From: Burkholderia sp. TSV86
GTDB taxonomy: Bacteria > Pseudomonadota > Gammaproteobacteria > Burkholderiales > Burkholderiaceae
Reading direction: 5' to 3'
Assembly: GCF_001522865.1 (NCBI RefSeq)
Contig: NZ_LOWB01000046.1
Coordinates: 1-35,607 of the forward strand
Length of the DNA stretch: 35,607 nucleotides
A program made the position numbers and the translations under genes. The notes under the pieces were generated by a model that made no database searches, was not told the origin of the DNA, and saw only the letters and a list, made by a program, of their open reading frames with translations. Of the stretch, positions 18,242-27,881 are shown piece by piece. Numbering within the stretch: position 1 is the first letter of the stretch; the number at the start of each line of letters is the position of its first letter.

Positions 18242-18913
18242 TCACGGTCGAGACGGCGGCTGCGCCGCATCGCCGTCGCCGTTCGCATCGGCACGTGCAT
18301 CGGTGCCCGGGTGGGCGGCCTGCGCCGCGCCCGGCGACGCCGGATCGGCTGCGCCCGCGCGTGTCGCCGCCTGCGCGTGCGCTCCGTAAGACGTCTGCGT
18401 TGCAGCGCTCTCGCGCGACAACACACTCGGCTCGCTACGCCCCGCGCGCGACGAAACCGGAGCCGGTTCAGCTGGCTGCTTGAGTGCCGCGCGCGCATCG
18501 GCCGCCTGCGTCTTCTCGCGCCGCCGCACCGCGGCTGCGAGCCGCACGCCGCCGAGCCCGAGCGCGAGCAGCACGACGCCCGCCACCACTGATACAAGCT
18601 GCCCGAACGCCGACAATTGCGGCGAACGCAGCGCCAGCAGCCAGACGAGCATGACAACCCCCGTCAACCATCCGACATGGCCGACCGCGCGCGCCACGCC
18701 GGCGGTCAAATCGCCATTGAAGGCCGCATGCGCGGACAGCCACGCAAGCCCGAGCAGCGCGATGCCGAACGCCTGCCCAAGCATCGCGGGATCGACGGTG
18801 ACCAGTTGCAACGCGTCGTACAGCGCTTTCCACGGCGTCAGCACGAACAACAGGCCGAACGCGGCGAACAGCAACGCATCGATAACGAGAACGGCGCGCA
18901 GCAACGGTTTCAT
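18242..18913 (-). CDS. Four-helix membrane protein between guaB and guaA, function unknown
   Basis: A 223-residue protein whose first 130 residues contain four hydrophobic helices (about 5-26, 44-62, 76-96 and 104-130), starting MKPLLRAVLVIDALLFAAFG. This arrangement resembles small DUF-type four-helix inner-membrane proteins. The last 90 residues are low in complexity, rich in Ala, Pro, Ser, Gln and Asp, and probably disordered in the cytoplasm. I do not recognise a named family. It starts 6 bp after the guaB stop, so it is co-transcribed with guaB and stops before a terminator. That suggests it is expressed when GMP is made, but no functional link is visible. Confidence 0.75.
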   Translation of the reverse strand: MKPLLRAVLVIDALLFAAFGLLFVLTPWKALYDALQLVTVDPAMLGQAFGIALLGLAWLSAHAAFNGDLTAGVARAVGHVGWLTGVVMLVWLLALRSPQLSAFGQLVSVVAGVVLLALGLGGVRLAAAVRRREKTQAADARAALKQPAEPAPVSSRAGRSEPSVLSRESAATQTSYGAHAQAATRAGAADPASPGAAQAAHPGTDARADANGDGDAAQPPSRP

Positions 18914-18919
18914 CGGCGA

Positions 18920-20437
<1,518 letters not shown>

Positions 20438-20651
20438 CACGAACAACGGCTTAGCGTTTTCGCGACGCCCGCCGCCCAGCCGCGTTCGATTCCGGCTTCG
20501 AGTCATTTTCGATCGGGTTTCGTTTTCGCAGTCCGCGCGCGAGGCAAATGTCGCGCCGGCGAGCCTCGGTCCGCGAATGCAGGATCGAACAAGACGCACG
20601 CATCGCGCATGGATAAGATGCGCGCTCGTCACTTTTTTCGGAGAGCTTGGA

Positions 20652-21638
20652 ATGCGGCGCGGCGTGGCTTATGGCGTATTGGCGGGAGCCCTGTGGGGCA
20701 CGGTGTTCCTCGTGCCGCGGCTGTTGCCCGATTTCTCGCCGCTCCTGTTGAGCGCCGGACGCTATGCGATGTACGGCCTCGTGTCGCTCGTGGCTGCGCT
20801 GCCCGCCGCACGCTCGTTGATTGCGCGGCTCACGCGCGGCGATATCGTCGCGCTCGCGAAGCTCTCCCTGGTCGGCAACGTCGCGTACTACATGCTGCTG
20901 TCGGCCTCGGTGCATCTGATCGGCATCGCGCCGAGTTCGCTGATCGTCGGCGTGCTGCCCGCCACCGTGACGCTCGCGGGCCTGTCCGACCGCGGCGCGA
21001 TGCCGCTCAAGCGCCTCGCCGCGCCGCTCGCGCTGGTCGTCGCGGGTATCGCGTGCATCAATGTCGATCTCTTCACGTCGCAGGCCGCGCACGCGACGAC
21101 GCTCGCCCATAAGGTCACCGGCATCGCCTGCGCGACAGGCGCGCTTGCCAGCTGGACTTGGTACGCGGTCGCGAACACGCGCTACCTGCAGCGTCACCAT
21201 CGCTTCAACGGCAACGAATGGTCGGTGCTGTGGGGCGTCGTGACGGGGCTGATCGGCATGCTGATCTGGCTTGCGGTGGCGATACTGCCAGGCGGCGCCG
21301 ATGCCGTGCAGACGGCGCTGCCCGTCGGGCGCTGGCAGCTGTTCTGGCTGCTCAATCTCGGGCTCGCGATCGGGGCGTCGTGGCTGGGCAACGGGCTCTG
21401 GAACGCCGCGTCGAAGAGGCTGCCGCTTACGCTGTCCGGCCAGTTGATCGTGTTCGAGACCGTCTTCGCGCTCGCTTACGGTTTCGTCTACGACCACCGG
21501 CTGCCGCGCGCGCTCGAAATCGCGGCGCTCTCGCTGCTGCTCGCGGGCGTCTATGGTGCGGTGCGCCGGCACGGTGACGGCCACGGCGGCGCTCGCGCGA
21601 GTGACCCGGGCCTGAACGCGAATCTGTCCGCGCATTAA
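20652..21638 (+). CDS. EamA (DMT superfamily) transporter
   Basis: A 328-residue inner-membrane protein with about ten hydrophobic helices in two EamA-like halves. The first starts MRRGVAYGVLAGALWGTVFLVPRL (residues 1-24). The second contains the GALASWTWYAVANTRYL and LPLTLSGQLIVFETVFALAYGFVYD stretches typical of DMT exporters. The ATG at 20652 was chosen because it begins the first helix and has GGAGA about 9 bp upstream, although the frame is open 120 codons further. It is divergent from guaB, with 271 bp between the starts. The substrate is unknown; family members move amino acids, nucleosides or other metabolites. Confidence 0.88.
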   Translation: MRRGVAYGVLAGALWGTVFLVPRLLPDFSPLLLSAGRYAMYGLVSLVAALPAARSLIARLTRGDIVALAKLSLVGNVAYYMLLSASVHLIGIAPSSLIVGVLPATVTLAGLSDRGAMPLKRLAAPLALVVAGIACINVDLFTSQAAHATTLAHKVTGIACATGALASWTWYAVANTRYLQRHHRFNGNEWSVLWGVVTGLIGMLIWLAVAILPGGADAVQTALPVGRWQLFWLLNLGLAIGASWLGNGLWNAASKRLPLTLSGQLIVFETVFALAYGFVYDHRLPRALEIAALSLLLAGVYGAVRRHGDGHGGARASDPGLNANLSAH

Positions 21639-21775
21639 GCGAGCCGCGCCGCCGCGCGAGAAAACCGCGCGCGACGGCACGGCTATCGCGCACCGCGCAC
21701 GTTTTGCCGGCGGGCACGGCGGCCCTGTGCGCCGGCAGTGTTCGCCGCACGCGCCTCACCGGATCACGTTGTCCG

Positions 21776-21794
21776 AAAAAAGCTGATTTTCAGC
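21776..21794 (-). terminator. Intrinsic terminator of ratA-ratB
   Basis: On the minus strand GCTGA, the loop AAA and TCAGC form a short stem followed by six T (21776-21781). It starts about 16 bp after the ratB stop. The stem is only five pairs, so it may be leaky. Confidence 0.6.
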
Positions 21795-21810
21795 AGGAAA
21801 CAGCGCCCCT

Positions 21811-22134
21811 TCAGCGCGAATCCTTCGGCAACCACTTGCGGCCCTCGATCGAGCCTTCCCGCCGCGTCTTGTCGACACGACGCTGGCGCGCGAGCTTCGG
21901 ATCGACGATGAGCGGCCGGTAAATCTCGACGCGATCGCCTTGCGCAACCGGCGCATCGAGTGGCGCGAGCTTGCCGAAGATGCCGGTTTTCAGCTTCGCG
22001 AGATCGATTTCCGGATGCCGCGCGAGCACGCCGCTTGCTTCGATCACGTCGCGCACGCTCGCCCCGGCGGGCGCATCGACGGTGACAAGCGTTTGCCGCT
22101 CGGGCAACGCATAGCAAACCTGAACCTTCGGCAT
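21811..22134 (-). CDS. ratB: RnfH/RatB family ubiquitin-like protein
   Basis: A 107-residue member of the RnfH/RatB family (UPF0125), a small beta-grasp protein without known catalytic activity. Typical sequence is MPKVQVCYALPERQTL at the start, EIDLAKLKTGIFGKLAPLD in the middle and GDRVEIYRPLIVDPK near residue 80. The C-terminal tail is basic. I prefer the ATG at 22134, which has AAGGGG eight bases upstream; an in-frame GTG at 22143 would overlap the ratA stop as GTGA. It is encoded directly behind ratA, the usual arrangement in proteobacteria. Confidence 0.9.
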   Translation of the reverse strand: MPKVQVCYALPERQTLVTVDAPAGASVRDVIEASGVLARHPEIDLAKLKTGIFGKLAPLDAPVAQGDRVEIYRPLIVDPKLARQRRVDKTRREGSIEGRKWLPKDSR

Positions 22135-22139
22135 GCGGA

Positions 22140-22577
22140 TCACCCCTTGCCGTAGCGCTGATCGGCGCGCTTCACGAACGAATCGACGAACGTATTCGCG
22201 ATGTGCGTAAACACCGGGCCGATGAGCTTCTCGAGGATGATGCTCGAGAATTCATAGTGCAACACGAACTCGATCTTGCACGCGTCCGCGCGCAACGGCG
22301 TGAAGCGCCAGTAACCGGTGAACTTGCGAAACGGACCGTCGGCGAACTCCATGTCGATACGGGTTGGCCGCTGCTGCGTATTGCGGGTCGCAAAATGCTG
22401 GCGGATGCCCTTGAAGTTGATGTCGATGCGCGCTTCCATCCCGGTTTCGTCCTTCCGGCGAATCTCGACACCGCCGCACCACGGCAGGAAATTCGGGTAA
22501 TCGGCGACATCGGTAACGAGGTCGAACATCTGCTCCACCGAATGGCGGATCAATACGGTTTTCTGGACATCTGCCAT
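22140..22577 (-). CDS. ratA: RatA/Coq10-like START-domain protein
   Basis: A 145-residue single-domain protein of the polyketide cyclase/START family. It matches the RatA group, annotated as a ribosome-association toxin in E. coli and related to mitochondrial Coq10, a ubiquinone-binding protein. Family sequence: VLIRHSVEQMFDLVTDVADYPNFLPWC at the start, with the conserved YPNFLPWCGG, then GPFRKFTGYWRFTPL, and FEFSS-like YEFSSIILEKLIGPVF near the C-terminus. The start at 22577 (MADVQKTV) was chosen because upstream codons lie in the promoter region shared with smpB. Whether it acts on ribosomes or as a quinone chaperone is unsettled. It is divergent from smpB. Confidence 0.9.
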   Translation of the reverse strand: MADVQKTVLIRHSVEQMFDLVTDVADYPNFLPWCGGVEIRRKDETGMEARIDINFKGIRQHFATRNTQQRPTRIDMEFADGPFRKFTGYWRFTPLRADACKIEFVLHYEFSSIILEKLIGPVFTHIANTFVDSFVKRADQRYGKG

Positions 22578-22672
22578 AAATCGCGGCGTCGCTAAGGTAT
22601 ACGCGCAAGCCGGGCCAACGCCGGCTTGCTTTGCTAGAATCGTAATTTTAGACGAGTTGGCCATTTCCCTTC

Positions 22673-23119
22673 ATGAGCATCATCGACAATAGAAAAGCGT
22701 TCTTCGATTACCACATCGAAGAACGCTATGAAGCGGGGCTCGTGCTCGAAGGGTGGGAGGTCAAGGCACTGCGCGCGGGGCGCGGACAGATCAAGGAAGG
22801 TTACGTGGTCGTGAAGAACGCGGAAATCTTCCTGATCGGCACGCACATCAGCCCGCTGCCCGAAGCCTCGACGCACATCAAGCCCGATCCGGTGCGCACC
22901 CGCAAGCTTCTGTTGCATCGCGACGAAATCAAGAAGCTGATCGGCAAGGTCGAGCAGCGCGGCTATACGCTCGTGCCGTTGAATTTCCACTACAAGGGCG
23001 GCCGCGTGAAGTGCGAGATCGGCCTCGCAAAAGGCAAGAAATTGCACGATAAGCGCGAGGCCGAAAAGAAGCGCGATTGGGAGCGCGAGAAGGCGCGCAT
23101 CCTGCGCTCCGCAGCCTAA
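22673..23119 (+). CDS. smpB: SsrA (tmRNA)-binding protein
   Basis: A 148-residue SmpB, the partner of tmRNA in rescue of stalled ribosomes. The OB-fold core is complete: [22 protein letters not shown], then [16 protein letters not shown], then [18 protein letters not shown]. The C-terminal tail with [20 protein letters not shown] is the basic helix that enters the mRNA channel. Full length. The tmRNA gene itself is not in this window. A TAGAAT hexamer at 22635-22640 could be the -10 box, with no clear -35. The ribosome binding site is weak. It is divergent from ratA-ratB, a common proteobacterial arrangement. Confidence 0.97.
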   Translation: MSIIDNRKAFFDYHIEERYEAGLVLEGWEVKALRAGRGQIKEGYVVVKNAEIFLIGTHISPLPEASTHIKPDPVRTRKLLLHRDEIKKLIGKVEQRGYTLVPLNFHYKGGRVKCEIGLAKGKKLHDKREAEKKRDWEREKARILRSAA

Positions 23120-23410
23120 ACTGCGGCATTTTGCCGCAGCCGCCAGTTTGAGCCGCAAAAAAGCGGCGGCGCCCGTTCAGGCCAGGCCGGCTCGCCTGCC
23201 TGCATCGGCCGCCAGCAACGCCGCCCGGCACTGCCGCATACCGGCGGCATAACCGTGGCGGCGAGCTTTCACCGCCCTCGCCCACAGCCCATCCCTACCG
23301 GCAACGCCGCGTCGGCCATGCCGAATCGACTGGCATGAGCCGTTCGCAGCCCGCCGTTCACGTGTCAATCCCGCAGGCACACTCGCCGCGGCTACGCAGC
23401 CTCGCCCGCC
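23120..23410. other. Convergent intergenic region after smpB
   Basis: About 290 bases between the ends of smpB and the SPFH protein gene. An 8-bp perfect stem (CTGCGGCA / TGCCGCAG, 23121-23139) stands directly after the smpB stop, and CCGC-A6-GCGG follows at about 23153-23166. Neither has a proper T-run, so they may be weak or factor-assisted terminators. No gene was recognised. Confidence 0.45.
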
Positions 23411-24391
23411 TCAAGCCGTGCTATCCGGGCCGCCCCTGCCCGGCTTCGCCGCCCCTGCCGGCGCGCCGGTCGTGCCCGGCGCGCCGCGGGTCACGATCGT
23501 CAGCGCCGACGCAATCGCCGAACTCAGATCCGCCAGATTCGACGGTACGATCAGCGCATTGCCCGCCTTCGCGAGATTGCCGAACGCGCCGACATACTGC
23601 TCGGCGACTTTCAGGTTCACCGCGTCCATCCCGCCCGGCGCCTGGAGCGCCTGCGCGATCTTCTGAATCGCCTGCGCGTTCGCGTCGGCCACGGCCAGAA
23701 TCGCCGCCGCCTCGCCCTGCGCCTGGTTGATCGCCGCCTGCCGCTCGCCCTCGGATTTCTGGATCGCCGCCTCGCGCGCGCCCGACGCGAGATTGATTTG
23801 CTCTTGCCGACGCCCCTCCGACGCCGCGACGAGTGCGCGCTTCTCGCGCTCCGCCGTGATCTGCGCTTGCATCGCGTGCAGGATTTCCTTCGGCGGCGTC
23901 AAATCCTTGATCTCGTAGCGCAGCACCTTGACGCCCCAGTTCGACGCCGCCTCGTCGAGCGCGGACACGATGCTGTGATTGATGAAATCGCGCTCCTCGA
24001 ACGTCTTGTCGAGTTCGAGCTTGCCGATCACCGAGCGCAGCGTCGTCTGCGCGAGCTGCGTGATCGCCAACACGAAATTGCTCGAGCCATACGATGCCTT
24101 CATCGGATCGGTGACTTGAAAATACAGCACGCCATCGACCTGCAACTGCGTGTTGTCGCGCGTGATGCAAACCTGGCTCGGTACGTCGAGCGGAATTTCC
24201 TTGAGCACGTGCCGGTACGCAATCCGGTCGACGAACGGCAGCACGATGTTCAACCCGGGCGACAGCGTCGCGTGATAGCGGCCGAAGCGCTCGAGCACCC
24301 ATGCATGCTGCTGCGGCACGATCTTCACGGTCTGCGACACGATCACGAATGCGATGACGAGCACCACCACCCAGACAATCAGCGAATCCAT
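23411..24391 (-). CDS. qmcA: SPFH/Band 7 membrane protease-associated protein (QmcA-like)
   Basis: A 326-residue stomatin/prohibitin-family protein anchored by one N-terminal helix (MDSLIVWVVVLVIAFVIVSQ). The SPFH domain follows: VKIVPQQHAWVLERFGRYH, GLNIVLPFVDRI, QVDGVLYFQVTDP and QTTLRSVIGKLELDKTFEER. A long Ala/Gln/Glu-rich coiled coil (about residues 175-250, QAQITAEREKRALVAASEGR) comes next, then a Gly/Pro-rich tail. Such proteins form large rings that organise membrane domains and restrain FtsH-type proteases. It lies 84 bp after the NfeD gene, the classic stomatin-NfeD pairing. Confidence 0.92.
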   Translation of the reverse strand: MDSLIVWVVVLVIAFVIVSQTVKIVPQQHAWVLERFGRYHATLSPGLNIVLPFVDRIAYRHVLKEIPLDVPSQVCITRDNTQLQVDGVLYFQVTDPMKASYGSSNFVLAITQLAQTTLRSVIGKLELDKTFEERDFINHSIVSALDEAASNWGVKVLRYEIKDLTPPKEILHAMQAQITAEREKRALVAASEGRRQEQINLASGAREAAIQKSEGERQAAINQAQGEAAAILAVADANAQAIQKIAQALQAPGGMDAVNLKVAEQYVGAFGNLAKAGNALIVPSNLADLSSAIASALTIVTRGAPGTTGAPAGAAKPGRGGPDSTA

Positions 24392-24475
24392 GAAGTTGGC
24401 CCTCCTGGCTGGAATAGGATTGGGAATGGAATGTGAACCGGTGCGGGCGAACCTGGCGGGAATCGCCCGCGGCCG

Positions 24476-24910
24476 TCAGACCGGCGCTTTTGCCGCGACG
24501 ACCAGGCAGTTGCCGCGTACCGCGCGCACCTCGTAGCGGTGCGCATCGTCGCGCTCGCCGTCGGCGAGCACCACGTCCCATTGCGCGCCGCGATACTGGA
24601 CGCGCGCGCGCCGATCGCGCCATTGCTCGACAACAAGCGTCGCGCCGATGTCGATATTGACGTCGGGATTCGCCGATGCGTCGCGCCGCTGCCGGCGGCC
24701 AAGCCCCGAGCGCCTGAGCGCAAACACGGCAGCGAGCGCGACGAACGCGGCGGCCGCGACCTGCCATTGCACGGGCGCGCCCGCAAGATGCGCGATGGCG
24801 CCCGCGAGAAAGCCGAGCGCGATCATCAGCAGGTAGAACGTGCCTGTCAGCAGTTCAGCAACGGCGAGCACGCCCACACCGATCCACCACCATCCGTGCG
24901 TGAACACCAT
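24476..24910 (-). CDS. NfeD-family membrane protein (short form)
   Basis: A 144-residue short-form NfeD. The N-terminal half has two to three hydrophobic helices (HGWWWIGVGVLAVAELLTGTFYL, then WQVAAAAFVALAAVFAL). The C-terminal half is the OB-fold domain, with DIGATLVVEQW and RARVQYRGAQWDVVLAD, ending LVVAAK. Short NfeD proteins lack the ClpP-like protease part and partner with a neighbouring SPFH protein in membrane organisation; the qmcA-type gene lies 84 bp downstream on the same strand. The length is normal. A strong terminator at 24940-24968 separates it from ppsA upstream. Confidence 0.9.
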   Translation of the reverse strand: MVFTHGWWWIGVGVLAVAELLTGTFYLLMIALGFLAGAIAHLAGAPVQWQVAAAAFVALAAVFALRRSGLGRRQRRDASANPDVNIDIGATLVVEQWRDRRARVQYRGAQWDVVLADGERDDAHRYEVRAVRGNCLVVAAKAPV

Positions 24911-24939
24911 CGCTCCTCCTGCCTGTGCGGCTCATATGA

Positions 24940-24968
24940 AAACACCCCGGTACATTACCGGGGTGTTT
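24940..24968 (-). terminator. Strong intrinsic terminator between ppsA and the NfeD gene
   Basis: A perfect 13-bp stem (AAACACCCCGGTA at 24940-24952 with TACCGGGGTGTTT at 24956-24968) around a three-base loop. On the minus strand it ends in TTTTC. It lies about 95 bp after the ppsA stop and 30 bp before the NfeD start, so it ends the ppsA transcript. The symmetry would also allow it to act in the other direction. Confidence 0.8.
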
Positions 24969-25060
24969 ATAGCACGAAACTTACAAATAGCCTTCAAATC
25001 GGCGAAAATCCGACCACTTCCGCCGAAACGGCACAATGATTTCGCTCGGCTGTTTGCGCG

Positions 25061-27460
25061 TTACTGTTTCGCCGCCAGCGCCTGCCATGTATCGATAACC
25101 GTGTCCGGGTTCAGCGAAATCGACGCGATACCTTCTTCGGCGAGCCACTTCGCGAAATCCGGGTGATCAGATGGCCCTTGTCCGCAAATGCCGACATACT
25201 TGCCGAGCTTGCGGCACGTGCTGATTGCCCGCTTCAGCATGAATTTCACGGCCGGATCGCGCTCGTCGAAATCGACGGCGAGCAGTTCCATGCCGGAGTC
25301 GCGGTCCAGGCCGAGCGTCAACTGCGTGAGGTCGTTCGAGCCGATCGAGAAACCGTCGAAATGCTGCAGGAACTCTTCGGCCAGGATCGCGTTCGACGGC
25401 ACCTCGCACATCATGATCAGGCGCAGACCGTTTTCGCCTCGCTTCAGGCCGAACTTCGCGAGCAGTTCGACGACACGCTCGGCCTGCTTCACCGTGCGCA
25501 CGAACGGCACCATGATCTCGACGTTCGCAAGCCCCATGTCGTCGCGCACGCGCTTGAGCGCCAAGCACTCCATCTCGAACGCCTGCGCGAAATCGTCGGC
25601 GACATAGCGCGACGCGCCGCGGAAGCCGAGCATCGGATTTTCCTCGTCCGGCTCATAGCGTGAGCCGCCGATCAGCTTCTTGTACTCGTTCGACTTGAAG
25701 TCGGACAGGCGCACGATCACGGGCTTCGGATAGAACGCCGCGGCGATCGTCGCGATGCCTTCCGTCAGCTTGTCGACATAGAACGCGCGCGGCGACGCGT
25801 GGCCGCGCGCGACGCTCTCGACCGCCTTCTTCAGATCGGCATCGACGTTCGGATACTCGAGAATCGCCTTCGGATGCACGCCGATATTGTTGTTGATGAT
25901 GAACTCGAGGCGCGCGAGGCCCACGCCCGCGTTCGGCAACTGCGAGAAGTCGAAGGCGAGCTGCGGGTTGCCGACGTTCATCATGATCTTGACGGGCAGC
26001 GCCGGCAGCTCGCCGCGCTGCACCTCGGACACCTCGGTCTCGAGCAGGCCGTCGTAAATCTTGCCTTCGTCGCCTTCCGCGCACGATACCGTGACGAGCG
26101 CGCCATCCTTCAGCACGTCGGTCGCATCGCCGCAACCGACGACGGCCGGCACGCCGAGTTCGCGCGCGATGATCGCCGCGTGGCAGGTACGCCCACCGCG
26201 GTTCGTGACGATCGCCGACGCGCGCTTCATCACCGGCTCCCAGTTCGGATCGGTCATATCGGCGACGAGCACGTCGCCCGGCTGCACGCGCTCCATCTCG
26301 GACGGATCGTGAATCACGCGCACCGGACCCGCGCCGATCTTCTGGCCGATCGCGCGGCCCGTCGCCAGCACCTGCGACTGGCCCTTCAGCTTGAAGCGCT
26401 GCTCAGCCTTGCCGCTCGCTTGGCTCTTCACCGTTTCCGGACGCGCCTGCAGGATGAAGATCTTGCCGTCGCGGCCGTCCTTGCCCCACTCGATGTCCAT
26501 CGGACGCTGATAGTGCTTCTCGATGATCACCGCGTACTTCGCGAGTTCGATCACGTCTTCGTCGGTGATCGAGTAGCGGTTGCGCTGCTCGTGCGACACG
26601 TCGACCGTTTTCACGCGGCCCGGCTCGCCCGGTTGCGTAAACTCCATCTTGATCAGCTTCGAGCCGATCGAGCGGCGAATGATCGGGTATTTGCCCTGTG
26701 CGAGCGTGGTCTTGAACACATAGAACTCGTCCGGGTTCACCGCGCCCTGCACGACCGTCTCGCCCAGGCCGTAGCTCGACGTGATGAACACGGCGTCCTT
26801 GAAGCCGGACTCGGTGTCGATCGTAAACATCACGCCGGCCGCGCCAACATCCGAGCGCACCATGCGCTGCACCCCTGCAGACAACGCAACTTCGGCGTGC
26901 GTGAAGCCCTTATGCACCCGGTACGAGATCGCGCGGTCGTTATAGAGCGACGCGAACACGTGCTTCATGCGGTCGAGCACGTCTTCGATGCCGACGACGT
27001 TCAGATACGATTCCTGCTGCCCCGCGAACGATGCATCCGGCAAATCCTCGGCCGTCGCGGACGAGCGCACGGCAAACGACAACTCGCCCGGCGAGCTGTT
27101 CTTCAGGGTTTCGAAATGCGCACGGATCTCGTCTTCGAGGCGCGACTGCAGCGGCGCATCGACGATCCATTGGCGGATTTCCGCGCCCGCTTCGGCGAGC
27201 GCCTTCACGTCGTCGACATCGAGCGACTCGAGGCGTTGCGCGATGCGTTCGGTCAGATTGTTGTGCCTGAGGAAATCGCGAAATGCGAGCGCCGTCGTCG
27301 CGAAACCGGTGGGCACGCGCACGCCTGCCTCGGCCAATTGGCTGATCATCTCGCCGAGCGACGCGTTCTTACCGCCGACGATCTCGACATCGGTCATTCG
27401 CAACTGCTCGAACGGAATTACATACGCCTGATCCTTTGCGACGTTTGCTGCGTTAGTCAT
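25061..27460 (-). CDS. ppsA: Phosphoenolpyruvate synthase
   Basis: A 799-residue PEP synthase converting pyruvate and ATP to PEP, AMP and phosphate, needed for growth on C3 acids. Order of domains: N-terminal ATP-grasp nucleotide-binding part ([36 protein letters not shown] near residues 128-150), then the swivelling phosphohistidine domain with [15 protein letters not shown], then the C-terminal PEP/pyruvate barrel with [17 protein letters not shown] and catalytic Cys759 in GICGQGPSD. His427 carries the phosphate and Thr425 is the residue targeted by the PpsR kinase. I chose the ATG at 27460 ([10 protein letters not shown]), preceded by AGGGG; the frame is open further upstream in the leader. 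It is followed by a strong terminator and preceded by an unusual structured leader. Confidence 0.98.
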   Translation of the reverse strand: MTNAANVAKDQAYVIPFEQLRMTDVEIVGGKNASLGEMISQLAEAGVRVPTGFATTALAFRDFLRHNNLTERIAQRLESLDVDDVKALAEAGAEIRQWIVDAPLQSRLEDEIRAHFETLKNSSPGELSFAVRSSATAEDLPDASFAGQQESYLNVVGIEDVLDRMKHVFASLYNDRAISYRVHKGFTHAEVALSAGVQRMVRSDVGAAGVMFTIDTESGFKDAVFITSSYGLGETVVQGAVNPDEFYVFKTTLAQGKYPIIRRSIGSKLIKMEFTQPGEPGRVKTVDVSHEQRNRYSITDEDVIELAKYAVIIEKHYQRPMDIEWGKDGRDGKIFILQARPETVKSQASGKAEQRFKLKGQSQVLATGRAIGQKIGAGPVRVIHDPSEMERVQPGDVLVADMTDPNWEPVMKRASAIVTNRGGRTCHAAIIARELGVPAVVGCGDATDVLKDGALVTVSCAEGDEGKIYDGLLETEVSEVQRGELPALPVKIMMNVGNPQLAFDFSQLPNAGVGLARLEFIINNNIGVHPKAILEYPNVDADLKKAVESVARGHASPRAFYVDKLTEGIATIAAAFYPKPVIVRLSDFKSNEYKKLIGGSRYEPDEENPMLGFRGASRYVADDFAQAFEMECLALKRVRDDMGLANVEIMVPFVRTVKQAERVVELLAKFGLKRGENGLRLIMMCEVPSNAILAEEFLQHFDGFSIGSNDLTQLTLGLDRDSGMELLAVDFDERDPAVKFMLKRAISTCRKLGKYVGICGQGPSDHPDFAKWLAEEGIASISLNPDTVIDTWQALAAKQ

Positions 27461-27544
27461 ACAAGCCCCTAAGTGGAAAAAAATGCTCGATCGTGCAAAC
27501 GGGCTCGGACGCGCCCTGCCTGCAAAAAGCGGGCGCGCATTGCA

Positions 27545-27712
27545 CAACCTGTCGGATAAGCCTTCGCGATAGCCCGCAAATGCCGGACGAATTTGTAAAA
27601 AATCCCGGCAGAAAGGCGAAAAAGCAGACAAATCGCCGAATTTGCCGGGATTTCTCGACATGACACGGCACCAAACCGCGCACTGGACCGCAAGGGCTTA
27701 TCCAACAGGTTG
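27545..27712. repeat. 26-bp imperfect inverted repeat pair flanking 116 bp
   Basis: The left arm 27545-27570 and right arm 27687-27712 are inverted copies with 22 of 26 identical positions; the conserved core includes GGATAAGCC. They enclose the internal hairpin at 27600-27653. The arrangement could be an RNA closing stem, or the terminal repeats of a small non-autonomous element of 168 bp. I see no target-site duplication. Confidence 0.7.
27597..27653 (-). terminator. Terminator-like hairpin inside the ppsA leader
   Basis: On the minus strand AAATCCCGGCA (27643-27653) pairs with TGCCGGGATTT (27600-27610) as an 11-bp stem. An inner GGCGA/TCGCC stem (27615-27637) sits above an internal loop. 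The stem runs into six T (27597-27602). It could end transcripts of the upstream peptidase gene or act as an attenuator in the ppsA leader. The downstream CCGGCA can pair with the TGCCGG of the second arm, a possible alternative fold. Confidence 0.6.
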
Positions 27713-27717
27713 CCGGT

Positions 27718-27746
27718 ATTCTACCGTGCCGCTTGCGCAATGTGGC
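27718..27746 (-). promoter_or_regulatory. Possible ppsA promoter
   Basis: On the minus strand TAGAAT (27718-27723) is a five-of-six -10 box, with GCCACA (27741-27746) 17 bp upstream as a weak -35 (three of six). The predicted start near 27711 falls at the edge of the 26-nt inverted repeat. Assigned from sequence only. Confidence 0.45.
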
Positions 27747-27881
27747 GCATGGGGCCTGCATTGGTGCTCTAGCGCGCAGTGTCGGCGCCCGGCCCGCCGG
27801 GTTCTCCGCTTGGCCGCGCGCGGCGCCTGCCGCACCTATCGCCCCTGCCGCACCGACGCCACCGGGACGGCGGCACGACGG

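Larger units (their letters stand above)
27461..27712 (-). ncRNA. Candidate structured 5' leader of ppsA with internal terminator (attenuator-like)
   Basis: The predicted transcript starts near 27711, at one arm of a 26-nt inverted repeat (27687-27712 with 27545-27570). In the ppsA-sense RNA this pairs 25 of 26 positions: 22 Watson-Crick, three G-U and one C-A mismatch. Inside is a hairpin (27600-27653) followed by six U, resembling an intrinsic terminator. Closer to the gene, GCGCCC (27511-27516) pairs with GGGCGC (27531-27536). The 252-nt leader is long and contains no convincing leader peptide. I do not recognise a known riboswitch class. The outer stem can form only if transcription passes the internal terminator, which fits attenuation or RNA stabilisation. 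Confidence 0.5.

Noticed and set aside
16246..18483. Very long plus-strand open frame antisense to guaA, and similar long frames antisense to guaB, ppsA and lpxD
   Set aside because: These are shadows caused by high G+C at third positions of the real genes; their translations are rich in Arg, His and Ala with no domain, and the opposite strand encodes clear conserved enzymes.
23121..23166. Two stems after smpB as strong intrinsic terminators
   Set aside because: The stems are good but no run of T follows on either strand, so I only mention them as weak candidates.
27695..27712. TTATCCAACA within the ppsA upstream repeat as a DnaA box
   Set aside because: It has an extra base compared with TTATCCACA, and no cluster of boxes, dnaA gene or AT-rich unwinding element accompanies it.
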